Source of the DNA: Bacteroidales bacterium
GTDB taxonomy: Bacteria; Bacteroidota; Bacteroidia; Bacteroidales; UBA932
Assembly (NCBI GenBank): GCA_017546585.1
Contig: JAFYWC010000103.1
Location: 1-35,299, forward strand
Length of the DNA stretch: 35,299 nt
Reading direction: 5' to 3'
The notes beneath the pieces were generated by a model. It worked only from the letters and a program-made list of their open reading frames with translations, searched no databases and was not told the origin of the DNA. Both the position numbers and the translations under genes were made by a program. Positions 1 to 7,034 of the stretch are shown here, one piece after another; position 1 is the stretch's first letter, and every line of letters starts with the position of its first letter.

Positions 1-19
1 CGGTTTTTCTTTCTCCGTA

Positions 20-27
20 CAAACATA
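20..27 (-). promoter_or_regulatory. possible -7 promoter element for a gene left of the window
   Basis: On the minus strand this reads TATGTTTG, matching the Bacteroidetes -7 consensus TAnnTTTG. It would drive leftward transcription of a gene lying outside the window. It is bracketed by the inverted repeat CCGTAC (15-20) and GTACGG (36-41), a possible operator. No convincing -33 element is seen, so the call is tentative. Confidence 0.35.
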
Positions 28-70
28 CCACGAAGGTACGGATTTTCGTTGCGTCACCCAAATCAACATT

Positions 71-106
71 AAAATCACCACTACAGATATCTGTGTGGCA
101 GATTTT
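71..106. repeat. imperfect palindrome, possible operator or hairpin
   Basis: AAAATC (71-76), CCAC (78-81) and ACAGAT (83-88) are mirrored by ATCTGT (89-94), GTGG (95-98) and GATTTT (101-106), with one to two unpaired bases between blocks and no spacer at the centre. The symmetry suits a dimeric DNA-binding protein. It could also form a hairpin with A- and T-tracts on its sides, that is, a weak bidirectional terminator. It lies between the leftward promoter and the rightward element at 146-247. Confidence 0.5.
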
Positions 107-145
107 ATAAAAAGTTACGAAAAAGTGATAAAGTCAGGAAAAAGA

Positions 146-178
146 TTTGCAACAATTCAGAATCTTGTTGCATCTTTG
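146..178 (+). promoter_or_regulatory. candidate rightward promoter with internal inverted repeat
   Basis: TTTG at 146-149 and CATCTTTG at 171-178 resemble the -33 and -7 boxes of Bacteroidetes, although the -7 box has CA instead of TA. The inverted repeat TGCAACA (148-154) and TGTTGCA (166-172) sits between and across them, where a repressor would act. No protein gene follows on this strand; the only target is the short region ending in the hairpin at 208-240. Confidence 0.35.
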
Positions 179-182
179 TAGC

Positions 183-247
183 AGGTTTAGGTTTTAGTAC
201 ACGTTTTAGGGGCTGTAAAGCAGTGATGCTTTCAGCCCCTTATCTTT
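183..247 (+). ncRNA. candidate small RNA of about 65 nt
   Basis: Between the candidate promoter and a strong terminator-like hairpin lies about 65 bases with no reading frame of note. The arrangement of promoter, short segment, stable GC-rich hairpin and T-run is that of a small RNA gene. I do not recognise its family. Alternatively the hairpin may simply stop transcription entering from elsewhere. Confidence 0.3.
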
Positions 248-250
248 TTT
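208..250 (+). terminator. intrinsic terminator hairpin
   Basis: AGGGGCTG (208-215) pairs with CAGCCCCT (233-240), and AAAGCA (217-222) pairs with TGCTTT (227-232) around a GTGA loop. A T-rich tract with six consecutive Ts (245-250) follows on the + strand. On the minus strand no T-run follows the stem, so it is not a standard terminator for corA, which ends at 264. Confidence 0.65.
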
Positions 251-263
251 CAGGTCCTTAGAC

Positions 264-1214
264 CTAGAACATATTTCTCTTTTTGAATATCCAGAAGATC
301 ATCATAGTCGAGATCGCCATCAGTGCGAGAACTATGATCCACGACCATCCTGAAACTCCGATCCATCCGAATGACACGTTCATTCCGAAGAAGCTGGCGA
401 TGAGTGTCGGAGGCATCAGCATCAGAGATACAAGAGTGAACACCTTCATAATCTTGTTCTGGTCGAGGTTGATGATACCCAATACGGTGTTCTGGAGATA
501 CTCGAGACGCTCGAAGCTGAAGTTGGTATGGTTGATCAGTGACGAGATGTCTTTGAGAAGCACATTGAGTCTTGGCTGATATTCCTTCGGGTATCGTGAA
601 CTCTTCAGGATGCTTGAAATAACCCTCTGCTTGTCGACGATGTTCTCGCGGATGAGCATCGTGTTGTCCTGCAACTGGTTGATGTCGATGAGGAATTCTT
701 CGCTGATGTCTTCTCCCAAGCTCACTTTCTTGTTGTACTGACTGATCTCCTTTGAAACGAGCTCGACCATATCGGCATCGAGGTCGATACGCTGCTCGAG
801 AATGCTGAGGAATGCCACGTGTCCTGAATCGTACATTTTAGGGAACACAAGGAGCCTGCGCTGAAGGTCTGTGAAACTGCGCAGCGGACACTCTCTGAGA
901 GTAGTAAGGATGTTGCCTGAAAGAATGAAAGATACAGTCTCCTCGTTGTACTCTTCCGGTCCTGGAATGAGGAAGCTGGTGTTTGCGAAGATGGCCTGGT
1001 CAGTCTCTGAAAATCGTGATGAAATCTCGATCTCTTCGGCCTGTGCCCTGTTCTGTATGGTCGTTCCAAGGAAATGCTCTGTCGCTCTCTTCTCATCTCC
1101 GGAAGGTGAGAAAAGATCGATCCAGATCACGTCTTCGTATGGAATAGTTGCGAAGTCAGTTTCCGACTGGGAAACCATCATCTGTCCGTCTTTTTTGTAG
1201 AAGATCTCAATCAT
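264..1214 (-). CDS. corA: CorA-family divalent metal ion transporter
   Basis: This is a CorA-type channel for Mg2+ (possibly Co2+ or Ni2+) in the inner membrane. The 316-residue protein has a soluble, charged, helical N-terminal part and two C-terminal membrane helices. The signature GMN is at residues 277-279 (FFGMNVSFGW), after the first helix, and the second helix ends in a short basic tail (KKRNMF). The start at 1214 (MIEIFYKK) is preferred because upstream in-frame codons lie inside a hairpin-forming leader just after a good promoter. It lies 125 bases downstream of recR with its own promoter, so it may be expressed separately from the upstream cluster. Family assignment is firm; ion preference is not visible. 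Confidence 0.92.
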   Translation of the reverse strand: MIEIFYKKDGQMMVSQSETDFATIPYEDVIWIDLFSPSGDEKRATEHFLGTTIQNRAQAEEIEISSRFSETDQAIFANTSFLIPGPEEYNEETVSFILSGNILTTLRECPLRSFTDLQRRLLVFPKMYDSGHVAFLSILEQRIDLDADMVELVSKEISQYNKKVSLGEDISEEFLIDINQLQDNTMLIRENIVDKQRVISSILKSSRYPKEYQPRLNVLLKDISSLINHTNFSFERLEYLQNTVLGIINLDQNKIMKVFTLVSLMLMPPTLIASFFGMNVSFGWIGVSGWSWIIVLALMAISTMMIFWIFKKRNMF

Positions 1215-1230
1215 ACCTCGTCCGTTTTGT

Positions 1231-1296
1231 GTTCCGGCCAGTCGTCGGAACGAGTTTGCATTACACGAAACAGGCTTGTGTGCGACACACAAGCCT
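1231..1296 (-). promoter_or_regulatory. structured 5' leader of corA (two hairpins)
   Basis: The predicted corA transcript begins near 1294. It starts with a perfect 11-bp stem (1272-1282 with 1286-1296, three-base loop). A second hairpin, GTTCCG (1231-1236) with CGGAAC (1246-1251), lies just before the start codon. Neither is followed by a T-run, so they are not simple terminators. A leader that senses Mg2+ would make sense ahead of corA, but that is inference; stability or translational control are alternatives. Confidence 0.45.
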
Positions 1297-1297
1297 A

Positions 1298-1329
1298 CAA
1301 ATTTATCCTTTTTATTTCAAAAGTCCAAA
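1298..1329 (-). promoter_or_regulatory. corA promoter
   Basis: On the minus strand TAAATTTG (1298-1305) is a consensus -7 box. TTTG at 1326-1329 lies 20 bases upstream, a proper -33 distance. It sits between the recR stop and the corA leader. Confidence 0.65.
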
Positions 1330-1339
1330 TTTAGTGAAC

Positions 1340-1963
1340 TCAGGGTTTGAATATCTGGCGGTTGGCTATAGAACGTCCAAGCGTGAGTTCGTCAGCATAT
1401 TCCAGATCGTCGCCGAATCCCAGGCCGCGTGCAAGAGCCGAGACCTTGACGCCGTATTGGGCGATCTGACGGTAGATATAGAACGAGGTGGTCTCTCCTT
1501 CGACATCGCCGCTGAGAGCTAGAATCACTTCAGTGTTTTCCGCGTCAGCAGTCTTTATGCGTTCAACCAGCTCGGCTATCGTAAGGTCAGAAGGACCGAC
1601 TCCGTTGATAGGGGAGATGATGCCTCCCAGAACGTGGTAGACTCCGTGATATTGGCCTGTGTTCTCGATGCTCATTACGTCACGGACGTTTTCCACTACG
1701 CAGATTGTTTTCCTGTCGCGGGATCTGTCTGAACAGATCGAGCAGGTGTCTTCATCTGAAATCATCCTGCAGACGCGGCAATATCTTACCTCGTCGCGCA
1801 GACGGTCGATGGCAGTGGTGAAATGGTGCACGTTTTCTGCAGGCTGCTTGAGCAGGTGCAGTGCAAGGCGGAGGGCGCTGCGGCGACCGACCCCAGGGAG
1901 GGAGCTGATAGCGTCGACAGCATCTTCCAACAGTTTTGAAGGATATGTTTCCTTATATGCCAT
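1340..1963 (-). CDS. recR: recombination protein RecR
   Basis: RecR acts with RecO and RecF to load RecA at single-strand gaps. The 207-residue length is typical. Visible in order: a helix-hairpin-helix (SLPGVGRRSA, residues 21-30), a four-cysteine zinc finger (Cys62, Cys65, Cys74, Cys77) and a Toprim domain from about residue 86 (ICVVENVRDV) with the conserved GGxISPxxGxGP segment at about 113-124. The start overlaps the end of the upstream kinase gene by 11 bases, indicating translational coupling. High confidence. Confidence 0.96.
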   Translation of the reverse strand: MAYKETYPSKLLEDAVDAISSLPGVGRRSALRLALHLLKQPAENVHHFTTAIDRLRDEVRYCRVCRMISDEDTCSICSDRSRDRKTICVVENVRDVMSIENTGQYHGVYHVLGGIISPINGVGPSDLTIAELVERIKTADAENTEVILALSGDVEGETTSFYIYRQIAQYGVKVSALARGLGFGDDLEYADELTLGRSIANRQIFKP

Positions 1964-2816
1964 ACTTATGATATCTGGTCAGTTCGTCTATCGGAGACTT
2001 GATGAATTTCACGAATTCAAGTCCGTGTTTCTTTCCTAGGTTCATCAGCATATCGCTGCAGGCCATTCCGAACGATCCCACCACTCCGACTTTAGCCGCG
2101 GCTTCTGCGTCCTTTGCACTCTCGGTGTAGCGGGACAGTGCTCTTGTAATGAAGCCTTCAAGGCAGTCTTCTGTGAGTTCCTTCAGATATGGATGCGACA
2201 GGCGCTGTGTGATGAACGGAGCAAGGGATGCCATAAATGCAGAGGCTGCCTGCTCCTTGTATACTTTGCGGACGATGCTGTTGTAGTCCAGCCCGAATTC
2301 CTGGTCGAACTCCTGGCTGATCTCCGCCGGCACCAGTCCTTTGATGCAGTCTGCCAGGAACGATCTTCCAAGCGAAACTGCGCTGCCTTCGTCCCCGAGG
2401 ATATAGCCTCCGGGGCGGATGTTTCTGACGATTTCTCCGTTTTCGTAGAGGCAGCTGTTGGATCCTGTTCCCATTATCGCCACCACTCCGCTGCCGTCGC
2501 CCCACAGGGCTCTTGCTGCGGCAAGTATGTCAGAGTGGAACTCCACTTCCGCAAGCGGACACCACATCCCGAGGGCTTCGGTCAATGGTGCGGCAGACTC
2601 TGCTGACACGAGTCCTGCGCCATAGAAATGGACAGTCTCTATCATCTTTCCCTGAGGATTCAGTTCCGGAATGGCTTTGCGTACGATGTCGGATGTACGC
2701 TCCCTATCCAGACAGGTCGGACTCAGTCCGTCTGTCTGCACCGCGTACACCGTTCCGTCTTCGCTGACTGCCCTCCAGGCTGTCTTCGTCGCTCCGCTTT
2801 CTGCTATGATGACCAT
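1953..2816 (-). CDS. BadF/BadG-type sugar kinase (GlcNAc kinase-like)
   Basis: A 287-residue protein of the ASKHA ATPase fold. The N-terminal phosphate-binding motif is ESGATKTAWRAV (residues 6-17) and a second glycine-rich motif, MGTGSNSCLY, lies near residues 115-124. Bacteroidetes proteins of this type are usually annotated as N-acetylglucosamine kinase-like or BadF/BadG/BcrA/BcrD ATPases, and probably phosphorylate an amino sugar in the cytoplasm. The substrate cannot be read from the sequence. It overlaps recR by 11 bases and follows pnuC by 7 bases, so it sits inside an operon. Confidence 0.8.
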   Translation of the reverse strand: MVIIAESGATKTAWRAVSEDGTVYAVQTDGLSPTCLDRERTSDIVRKAIPELNPQGKMIETVHFYGAGLVSAESAAPLTEALGMWCPLAEVEFHSDILAAARALWGDGSGVVAIMGTGSNSCLYENGEIVRNIRPGGYILGDEGSAVSLGRSFLADCIKGLVPAEISQEFDQEFGLDYNSIVRKVYKEQAASAFMASLAPFITQRLSHPYLKELTEDCLEGFITRALSRYTESAKDAEAAAKVGVVGSFGMACSDMLMNLGKKHGLEFVKFIKSPIDELTRYHKYGI

Positions 2817-2823
2817 AATGTGA

Positions 2824-3429
2824 TTATTCTGTGGTTGCCGATATTGTCGCTCCGTTTTTCTTCCAGTGTCTGAGACCTATGACTGCAGATCCGGTGTATA
2901 AAAGGTATAGAACTGCCATCCACCATAGTCCCTGGCTGATGCAGAGGAGCGTGCTCAATGTGTCTGCTGCAATCCAAAGCCACCATTGCTGGATATACGA
3001 ACGCACGAGCCACCAGGTCGCGATCACGCTGAGAATAGCTACAGATGCGTCAAGTACGGACATCGGGTTCTCCTTGAAACCCAGTTCTGCCATTATCCTC
3101 ATTCCGAATGACAGGGCAGCTATGCCTGCTACAGCCACTATGCCGCTTATGATCGCAGCCTTCGGAGTGAGTCTGTTGAGGTGGATAGAGTGTTCCTCAT
3201 CAAGTTTTTTCTTGTCCCTTCTCCAATGCCACAGGCCTATGAAGGAAGTGATGAGGTAGTATACGTTCAGGCCGAACGAAGCATAGAGACCCTGCCCGAA
3301 GAATACGATTATGCCGGCGATGCTTGTGAAGATGCCGAGCACCCACATCGCATTCTTCTGTCGGATCTCGAGAATTATATAAATCACCCCCGTAATGAGG
3401 GTGATTATTTCAGCAATCTGTTGTCCCAC
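2824..3429 (-). CDS. pnuC: nicotinamide riboside transporter PnuC
   Basis: PnuC imports nicotinamide riboside for NAD synthesis. The 201-residue protein is mostly membrane helices. Family features include the aromatic segment YYLITSFIGLWHWRRDKK near residues 58-75 and the C-terminal pattern SQGLWWMAVLYLLYTG followed by GLRHWKK. It starts with GTG, and its first G is the last base of the upstream FKBP gene's TAG stop (TAGTG), which suggests coupled translation. A partner NR kinase is not in the window; the neighbouring BadF-type kinase is not an obvious replacement. Confidence 0.88.
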   Translation of the reverse strand: MGQQIAEIITLITGVIYIILEIRQKNAMWVLGIFTSIAGIIVFFGQGLYASFGLNVYYLITSFIGLWHWRRDKKKLDEEHSIHLNRLTPKAAIISGIVAVAGIAALSFGMRIMAELGFKENPMSVLDASVAILSVIATWWLVRSYIQQWWLWIAADTLSTLLCISQGLWWMAVLYLLYTGSAVIGLRHWKKNGATISATTE

Positions 3430-4034
3430 TAAAGAACCTCGATGAGCTCAACTACGAACTTGAGTGTAGCGTATGGAGGAATCGCACCTGGAGCTCCGTG
3501 CTCACCGTAAGCGAGGTCGTAAGGAATGTAGAACTCATACTTAGAACCCTCTGACATAAGCTGGACACCCTCTGTCCAACCTGCGATCACCTGGTTGAGT
3601 CCGAAGACTGCAGGCTGGTTGCGGTCGTAAGAGCTGTCGAACTTTGCACCGTTGAGGAGTGTTCCCTCATAGTGGCACTTCACCTGTGATGTTGCTGAAG
3701 GCTTCTTGCCTGTACCCTCTGTGAGGACCTTGTACTGGAGGCCGCTAGGGAGTACCACTACGCCTTCCTGCTCTGCGTTGAACTTGAGGAACGCCTCGCC
3801 TTCCTCGCGCATTGCTGCGCTCATAGCAGCTGCCTCAGCCTTCTGCTCAGCCTCGAGCTCTGCGAAATATTTGTCGAGGAGCTGGCCTGCCTCCTGGAAT
3901 GAAACTGCCGGCTCTGAACCTGTAAGGACAGCCTTTACACCAGCTGCGAAATCGTCGAATTCAATTGACTTGATGCCCGAAGACATCATATTGTGGGCAA
4001 TGCTCATACCCAATGCGTAACTGTTCTTGTCCAT
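3429..4034 (-). CDS. FKBP-type peptidyl-prolyl cis-trans isomerase (FklB/FKBP22-like)
   Basis: This enzyme isomerises Xaa-Pro bonds during folding. The 201 residues comprise an N-terminal helical dimerisation region (about 1-90), a charged linker, and a C-terminal FKBP domain (about 100-201) with VKCHYEGTLLNGAKFDSSY, VIAGWTEGVQLM, YDLAYGEHGAPGAIPPYATL and the final VVELIEVL. No signal peptide or lipobox is present, so it resembles the cytoplasmic FklB type rather than periplasmic FkpA. Its codon choice looks like that of a well-expressed gene. It has its own promoter inside the 3' end of xerD and shares one base with pnuC. Confidence 0.92.
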   Translation of the reverse strand: MDKNSYALGMSIAHNMMSSGIKSIEFDDFAAGVKAVLTGSEPAVSFQEAGQLLDKYFAELEAEQKAEAAAMSAAMREEGEAFLKFNAEQEGVVVLPSGLQYKVLTEGTGKKPSATSQVKCHYEGTLLNGAKFDSSYDRNQPAVFGLNQVIAGWTEGVQLMSEGSKYEFYIPYDLAYGEHGAPGAIPPYATLKFVVELIEVL

Positions 4035-4073
4035 TTTAATATCGTTTAAAGATTAATTTTTCTGCAAAGTCTG

Positions 4074-4106
4074 CAAATATAGTTATTTTCTCGGATGATG
4101 TGTCAA
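4074..4106 (-). promoter_or_regulatory. promoter of the FKBP gene
   Basis: TATATTTG on the minus strand (4074-4081) is a consensus -7 box. TTG at 4104-4106, 22 bases upstream, is a possible -33. The region overlaps the last codons of xerD, so the FKBP-pnuC-kinase-recR part of the cluster can be transcribed without xerD and DPP III. Confidence 0.6.
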
Positions 4107-4931
4107 TATGTTCCTGTGCCAGGTGCCTGTCTCTATATGCGTATATATCTCTGTAGTCTTCAGGTTTTCGTGGCCGAGCATCTCCTGTACAGCCCTGAGG
4201 TCTGCTCCCTTTTCCAGTAGGTGGGTGGCGAACGAGTGGCGGAAGGTGTGAGGGGAAATGTCTTTGGCTATGCCTGCTGCCAGCGTCTGCTTCTTGACAA
4301 GCTTGAATATGGACATCCTGCTCAACCGGTTCCCGTATCTGTTTATGAATACGGTATTGCTCTCTGATGCGAGTGGGCGGGCGTCCAGGTATGCCTCGAC
4401 TGCCTCAAGGGCCATATCGCCAATGGGCACCAGCCTCTCTTTGTCTCCTTTTCCCACAACTCTTACGAAACCTTCCTTCAGGAATATGTCGGACACCTTC
4501 AGGTCTGAAGCCTCCGAGACGCGCAGCCCGCATCCGTAAAGCACTTCTAGTATCGCCTTGTCGCGCAGTCCAAGCCATCCTTGGGTATCGACGGATGATA
4601 TGATCCTGTCCACTTCTTCTTCCGAAAGTACGTCAGGGATGTATTTGCCGATTTTCGGACCTTCCACCCTGTCGCAGGGATTCTCTTTTATCATTCCCTC
4701 CAGCGTGAGCCAGTCGAAAAAGGATCTCAGGGAACTGAGCACTCTTGCCTGAGTACGCTCGGACAGCCCGCTGAGGGTGTTGAGGTATGAGATGATGTCG
4801 TCGGCTGAGGCTAGATGGATGTCTCCTCCATAATGCTTCAGAAACTTTGACGCATCAGAACAATACGATGCCACAGTATTCTGTGACATCGCACGTTCTA
4901 TCCTAAGATAATAATTGTAGTCCTTGATCAT
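4083..4931 (-). CDS. xerD: tyrosine recombinase XerD
   Basis: XerD, with XerC, resolves chromosome dimers at dif. The 282 residues comprise an N-terminal SAM-like core-binding domain (about 1-85) and a catalytic domain. The catalytic set is complete: Arg137 (GCGLRVSEA), Lys in GKGDKER (160-166), His228 and Arg231 (HTFRHSFATHLL), His254 (MLGHENLKTT) and nucleophile Tyr263 (IYTHIE). The C-terminus ILTHHPR is typical of XerD. This is a housekeeping recombinase, not a mobile-element integrase: there are no att repeats or cargo genes. Its ATG overlaps the upstream stop (TAATG). Confidence 0.93.
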   Translation of the reverse strand: MIKDYNYYLRIERAMSQNTVASYCSDASKFLKHYGGDIHLASADDIISYLNTLSGLSERTQARVLSSLRSFFDWLTLEGMIKENPCDRVEGPKIGKYIPDVLSEEEVDRIISSVDTQGWLGLRDKAILEVLYGCGLRVSEASDLKVSDIFLKEGFVRVVGKGDKERLVPIGDMALEAVEAYLDARPLASESNTVFINRYGNRLSRMSIFKLVKKQTLAAGIAKDISPHTFRHSFATHLLEKGADLRAVQEMLGHENLKTTEIYTHIETGTWHRNILTHHPRK

Positions 4932-6928
4932 TAAAGGGTCGCGTACTTGATGCCGTACTGGAGCATCTGGTCGATGTAGCTCTCCTGGTACTCGATCTTG
5001 TAGTCAACTGCCTTGCCGTTCTTCATTACAGGAACGATCTCAGGGTTGAGGAATCCGCCGTATGGCTTGAGGCCGAGTGCCGAGTAGCGCTCGAGTACCT
5101 CAGCGTGAAGATCCTGGTCGATGTCTACTGCGTATTTCTCTACGAGAGCCTTGCCGGCAGCGTAGTCACCCTCTGACTTGATTCTCTGAACCTCAGCGAG
5201 GAGTTCTCCGAAAAGTCCGCGGAGAGCCTCGTGGTCGTTGACGATGAAGTATGTCTTGCCGTCGCGTACCTTCTTCTCGATCACATTGTCGGCGAGACCC
5301 TTCTCATAGCACCAGTCGGCGATGAGCTTGCGGTTCTGCATATGTGCCTCCATATTCTTCTTGCCGAGAGCAACTCTTGTGAACTGTGTGAAGATACCGT
5401 TTCTGATGTAGCTTGAATACTGAGCCTTGTATGCCTCCATATCAGGAAGGATGCCGAGCTCTACAAGCTTAGGGTCTGCGAGATAGTAAAGGCCGAAGAG
5501 ATCTGCTCTTGTCTCCTCGAGTGCTGAACTGAACTCGCCGAGGGCATTAGGTGAAGTCTCCGGAAGGAGCTTGCCTGAGCCGTGTCCGAGACACTCGTGA
5601 AGGTCAGTGTGAAGGTCGTTTGTGAGGGCGCCGTACTTCTTCTCCATTTCCATCTCCGCCTCATCCCAAGCGAACTCTGAAAGCATACTTACAGGAGACT
5701 CCTGTGCAGCCATTGTGTATGCTGATGTGAGGTTTGCGATAGTCACAGACTTCGAACCGTGCTCGCGACGGATCCAGTCAGCGTTAGGAAGGTTGATTCC
5801 GATAGGTGCTGCAGGGTAGCAGTCGCCTGCAAGTGTAGCCACGTTGATGACCTTTGCAGTCACACCCTTCACCTCCTCTTTCTTGAAACGTGAATCGACA
5901 GGTGAGTTGTCCTCGAACCACTGTGCGTTGTCGCTGATGAGTTCCGCACGGCGTGAGGCCTCTGAATCCTTGAAGTTCACAAGTCCCTCATATGTGGCCT
6001 TGCGTCCGAGAGGGTCATTGTAGTCCTCCACGAATCCGTTTACGAAGTCAACTGTTCCGAGTGTGTCGTTCACCCACTTGATGTTGAAGTCGTCCCAAAG
6101 CTTGAGGTCTCCTGACTGGTAGTATGCGATGAGGTCTGCGATGTACTCCTTCTGAGTCTCGTTCTCGGCAACCTCTGCCGCGAGTGCGAGTTCTGCGCAG
6201 ATCTTCTCGAGAGCAGGTCCGTAGAGACCGCCTACCTTATATACTTCCTCATATACGACTCCGTCCTCGCCCTTTACCACGCGGCTGTTGAGGCCGTATG
6301 ATACAGGCGTCTTGTCCGTAGGGTCTGCCATAGCCTTGTAGAGAGCCTCCACTTCAGCACGGGTGACATTCTCATAGAAGTTCACTGCTGAAGCCGCGAT
6401 GATGTCGTCAGCGTGCATATCCTTTCTTGCAGGGTAAACTGCAGGGTCGAACATTGCAGGAAGGAGCTTCTCGCACTTCGCCTCGTCGCCTACTGCGACC
6501 ATAAGGCTCTGGAAATATTCCTGCGAGCACTCAGGGAAGAATTTGTCCTCTGCGTAGTGGTGATGGATACCGTTGCTGAAGAACACTCTCTTCGCATATG
6601 TCTCGAACTGTGCGAACTCCTCTGTCGTGCGGTCGCCGGTGTAGTTCTGAAGGATGTTCTCAAGCACTTTACGCACCTCGAGGTTGTCCTTGCAGTTCTG
6701 CATCCAGATGATGTCGCGGCCGTATTTCGCAGCCTCTGCAAGATGGTATACATATTCCTTCTGCTGAAGGGTGAGCGCGTCCCATCCCGGTACCTGGTAC
6801 CTCATTATCTTGAGGTCTGCAAACTCATCCACGAGATATCTGAAGTCTTTCTGTGCCGCTTTGTCTGAACAAGAGATCAAGGCTGCGGCCATACCTGCAA
6901 ATGTGATCATTTTAGTAATGAATTTCAT
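4931..6928 (-). CDS. dipeptidyl-peptidase III, lipoprotein form (M49)
   Basis: A zinc exopeptidase that removes dipeptides from peptide N-termini. The 665 residues carry the M49 zinc motif HECLGH at 444-449, the one-residue-shorter bacterial version known from Bacteroides thetaiotaomicron DPP III, and the downstream EETRAD motif about 30 residues later that supplies the other zinc ligand. The N-terminus is a lipoprotein signal (basic start, hydrophobic stretch, ALISC, acylated Cys at 20), so the enzyme should sit on a membrane facing periplasm or exterior. Its stop overlaps the xerD start by one base. A promoter (6966-6973) lies just upstream, divergent from the C11 peptidase gene. Confidence 0.93.
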   Translation of the reverse strand: MKFITKMITFAGMAAALISCSDKAAQKDFRYLVDEFADLKIMRYQVPGWDALTLQQKEYVYHLAEAAKYGRDIIWMQNCKDNLEVRKVLENILQNYTGDRTTEEFAQFETYAKRVFFSNGIHHHYAEDKFFPECSQEYFQSLMVAVGDEAKCEKLLPAMFDPAVYPARKDMHADDIIAASAVNFYENVTRAEVEALYKAMADPTDKTPVSYGLNSRVVKGEDGVVYEEVYKVGGLYGPALEKICAELALAAEVAENETQKEYIADLIAYYQSGDLKLWDDFNIKWVNDTLGTVDFVNGFVEDYNDPLGRKATYEGLVNFKDSEASRRAELISDNAQWFEDNSPVDSRFKKEEVKGVTAKVINVATLAGDCYPAAPIGINLPNADWIRREHGSKSVTIANLTSAYTMAAQESPVSMLSEFAWDEAEMEMEKKYGALTNDLHTDLHECLGHGSGKLLPETSPNALGEFSSALEETRADLFGLYYLADPKLVELGILPDMEAYKAQYSSYIRNGIFTQFTRVALGKKNMEAHMQNRKLIADWCYEKGLADNVIEKKVRDGKTYFIVNDHEALRGLFGELLAEVQRIKSEGDYAAGKALVEKYAVDIDQDLHAEVLERYSALGLKPYGGFLNPEIVPVMKNGKAVDYKIEYQESYIDQMLQYGIKYATL

Positions 6929-6965
6929 ATTATTATAGGTTTATATGTTTGCGTTTCACAACCTA

Positions 6966-6973
6966 CAAAGATA
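6966..6973 (-). promoter_or_regulatory. -7 element of the DPP III operon
   Basis: TATCTTTG on the minus strand, 38 bases before the DPP III start. No clear TTTG lies at the usual -33 distance. It shares a short intergenic region with the rightward -7 box at 7016-7023. Confidence 0.55.
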
Positions 6974-7015
6974 CATCTTCTTTTTGGCATAACGAGCGAT
7001 GTCGGGAAATCTTTA

Positions 7016-7023
7016 TATATTTG
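7016..7023 (+). promoter_or_regulatory. -7 element of the C11 peptidase gene
   Basis: TATATTTG matches the -7 consensus. The transcript would start near 7027, only about eight bases before the ATG at 7035. This excludes the earlier in-frame ATG at 6999 and implies a very short leader. Confidence 0.55.
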
Positions 7024-7034
7024 CATCCTTGGAT

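Noticed and set aside
4083-4931. Tyrosine recombinase as the integrase of a mobile element
   Set aside because: Sequence and C-terminus match XerD, it is translationally coupled to housekeeping genes, and there are no att repeats or cargo.
6999-7034. Earlier ATG at 6999 as the start of the C11 peptidase
   Set aside because: It lies upstream of the -7 box at 7016-7023, and the signal peptide begins at 7035.
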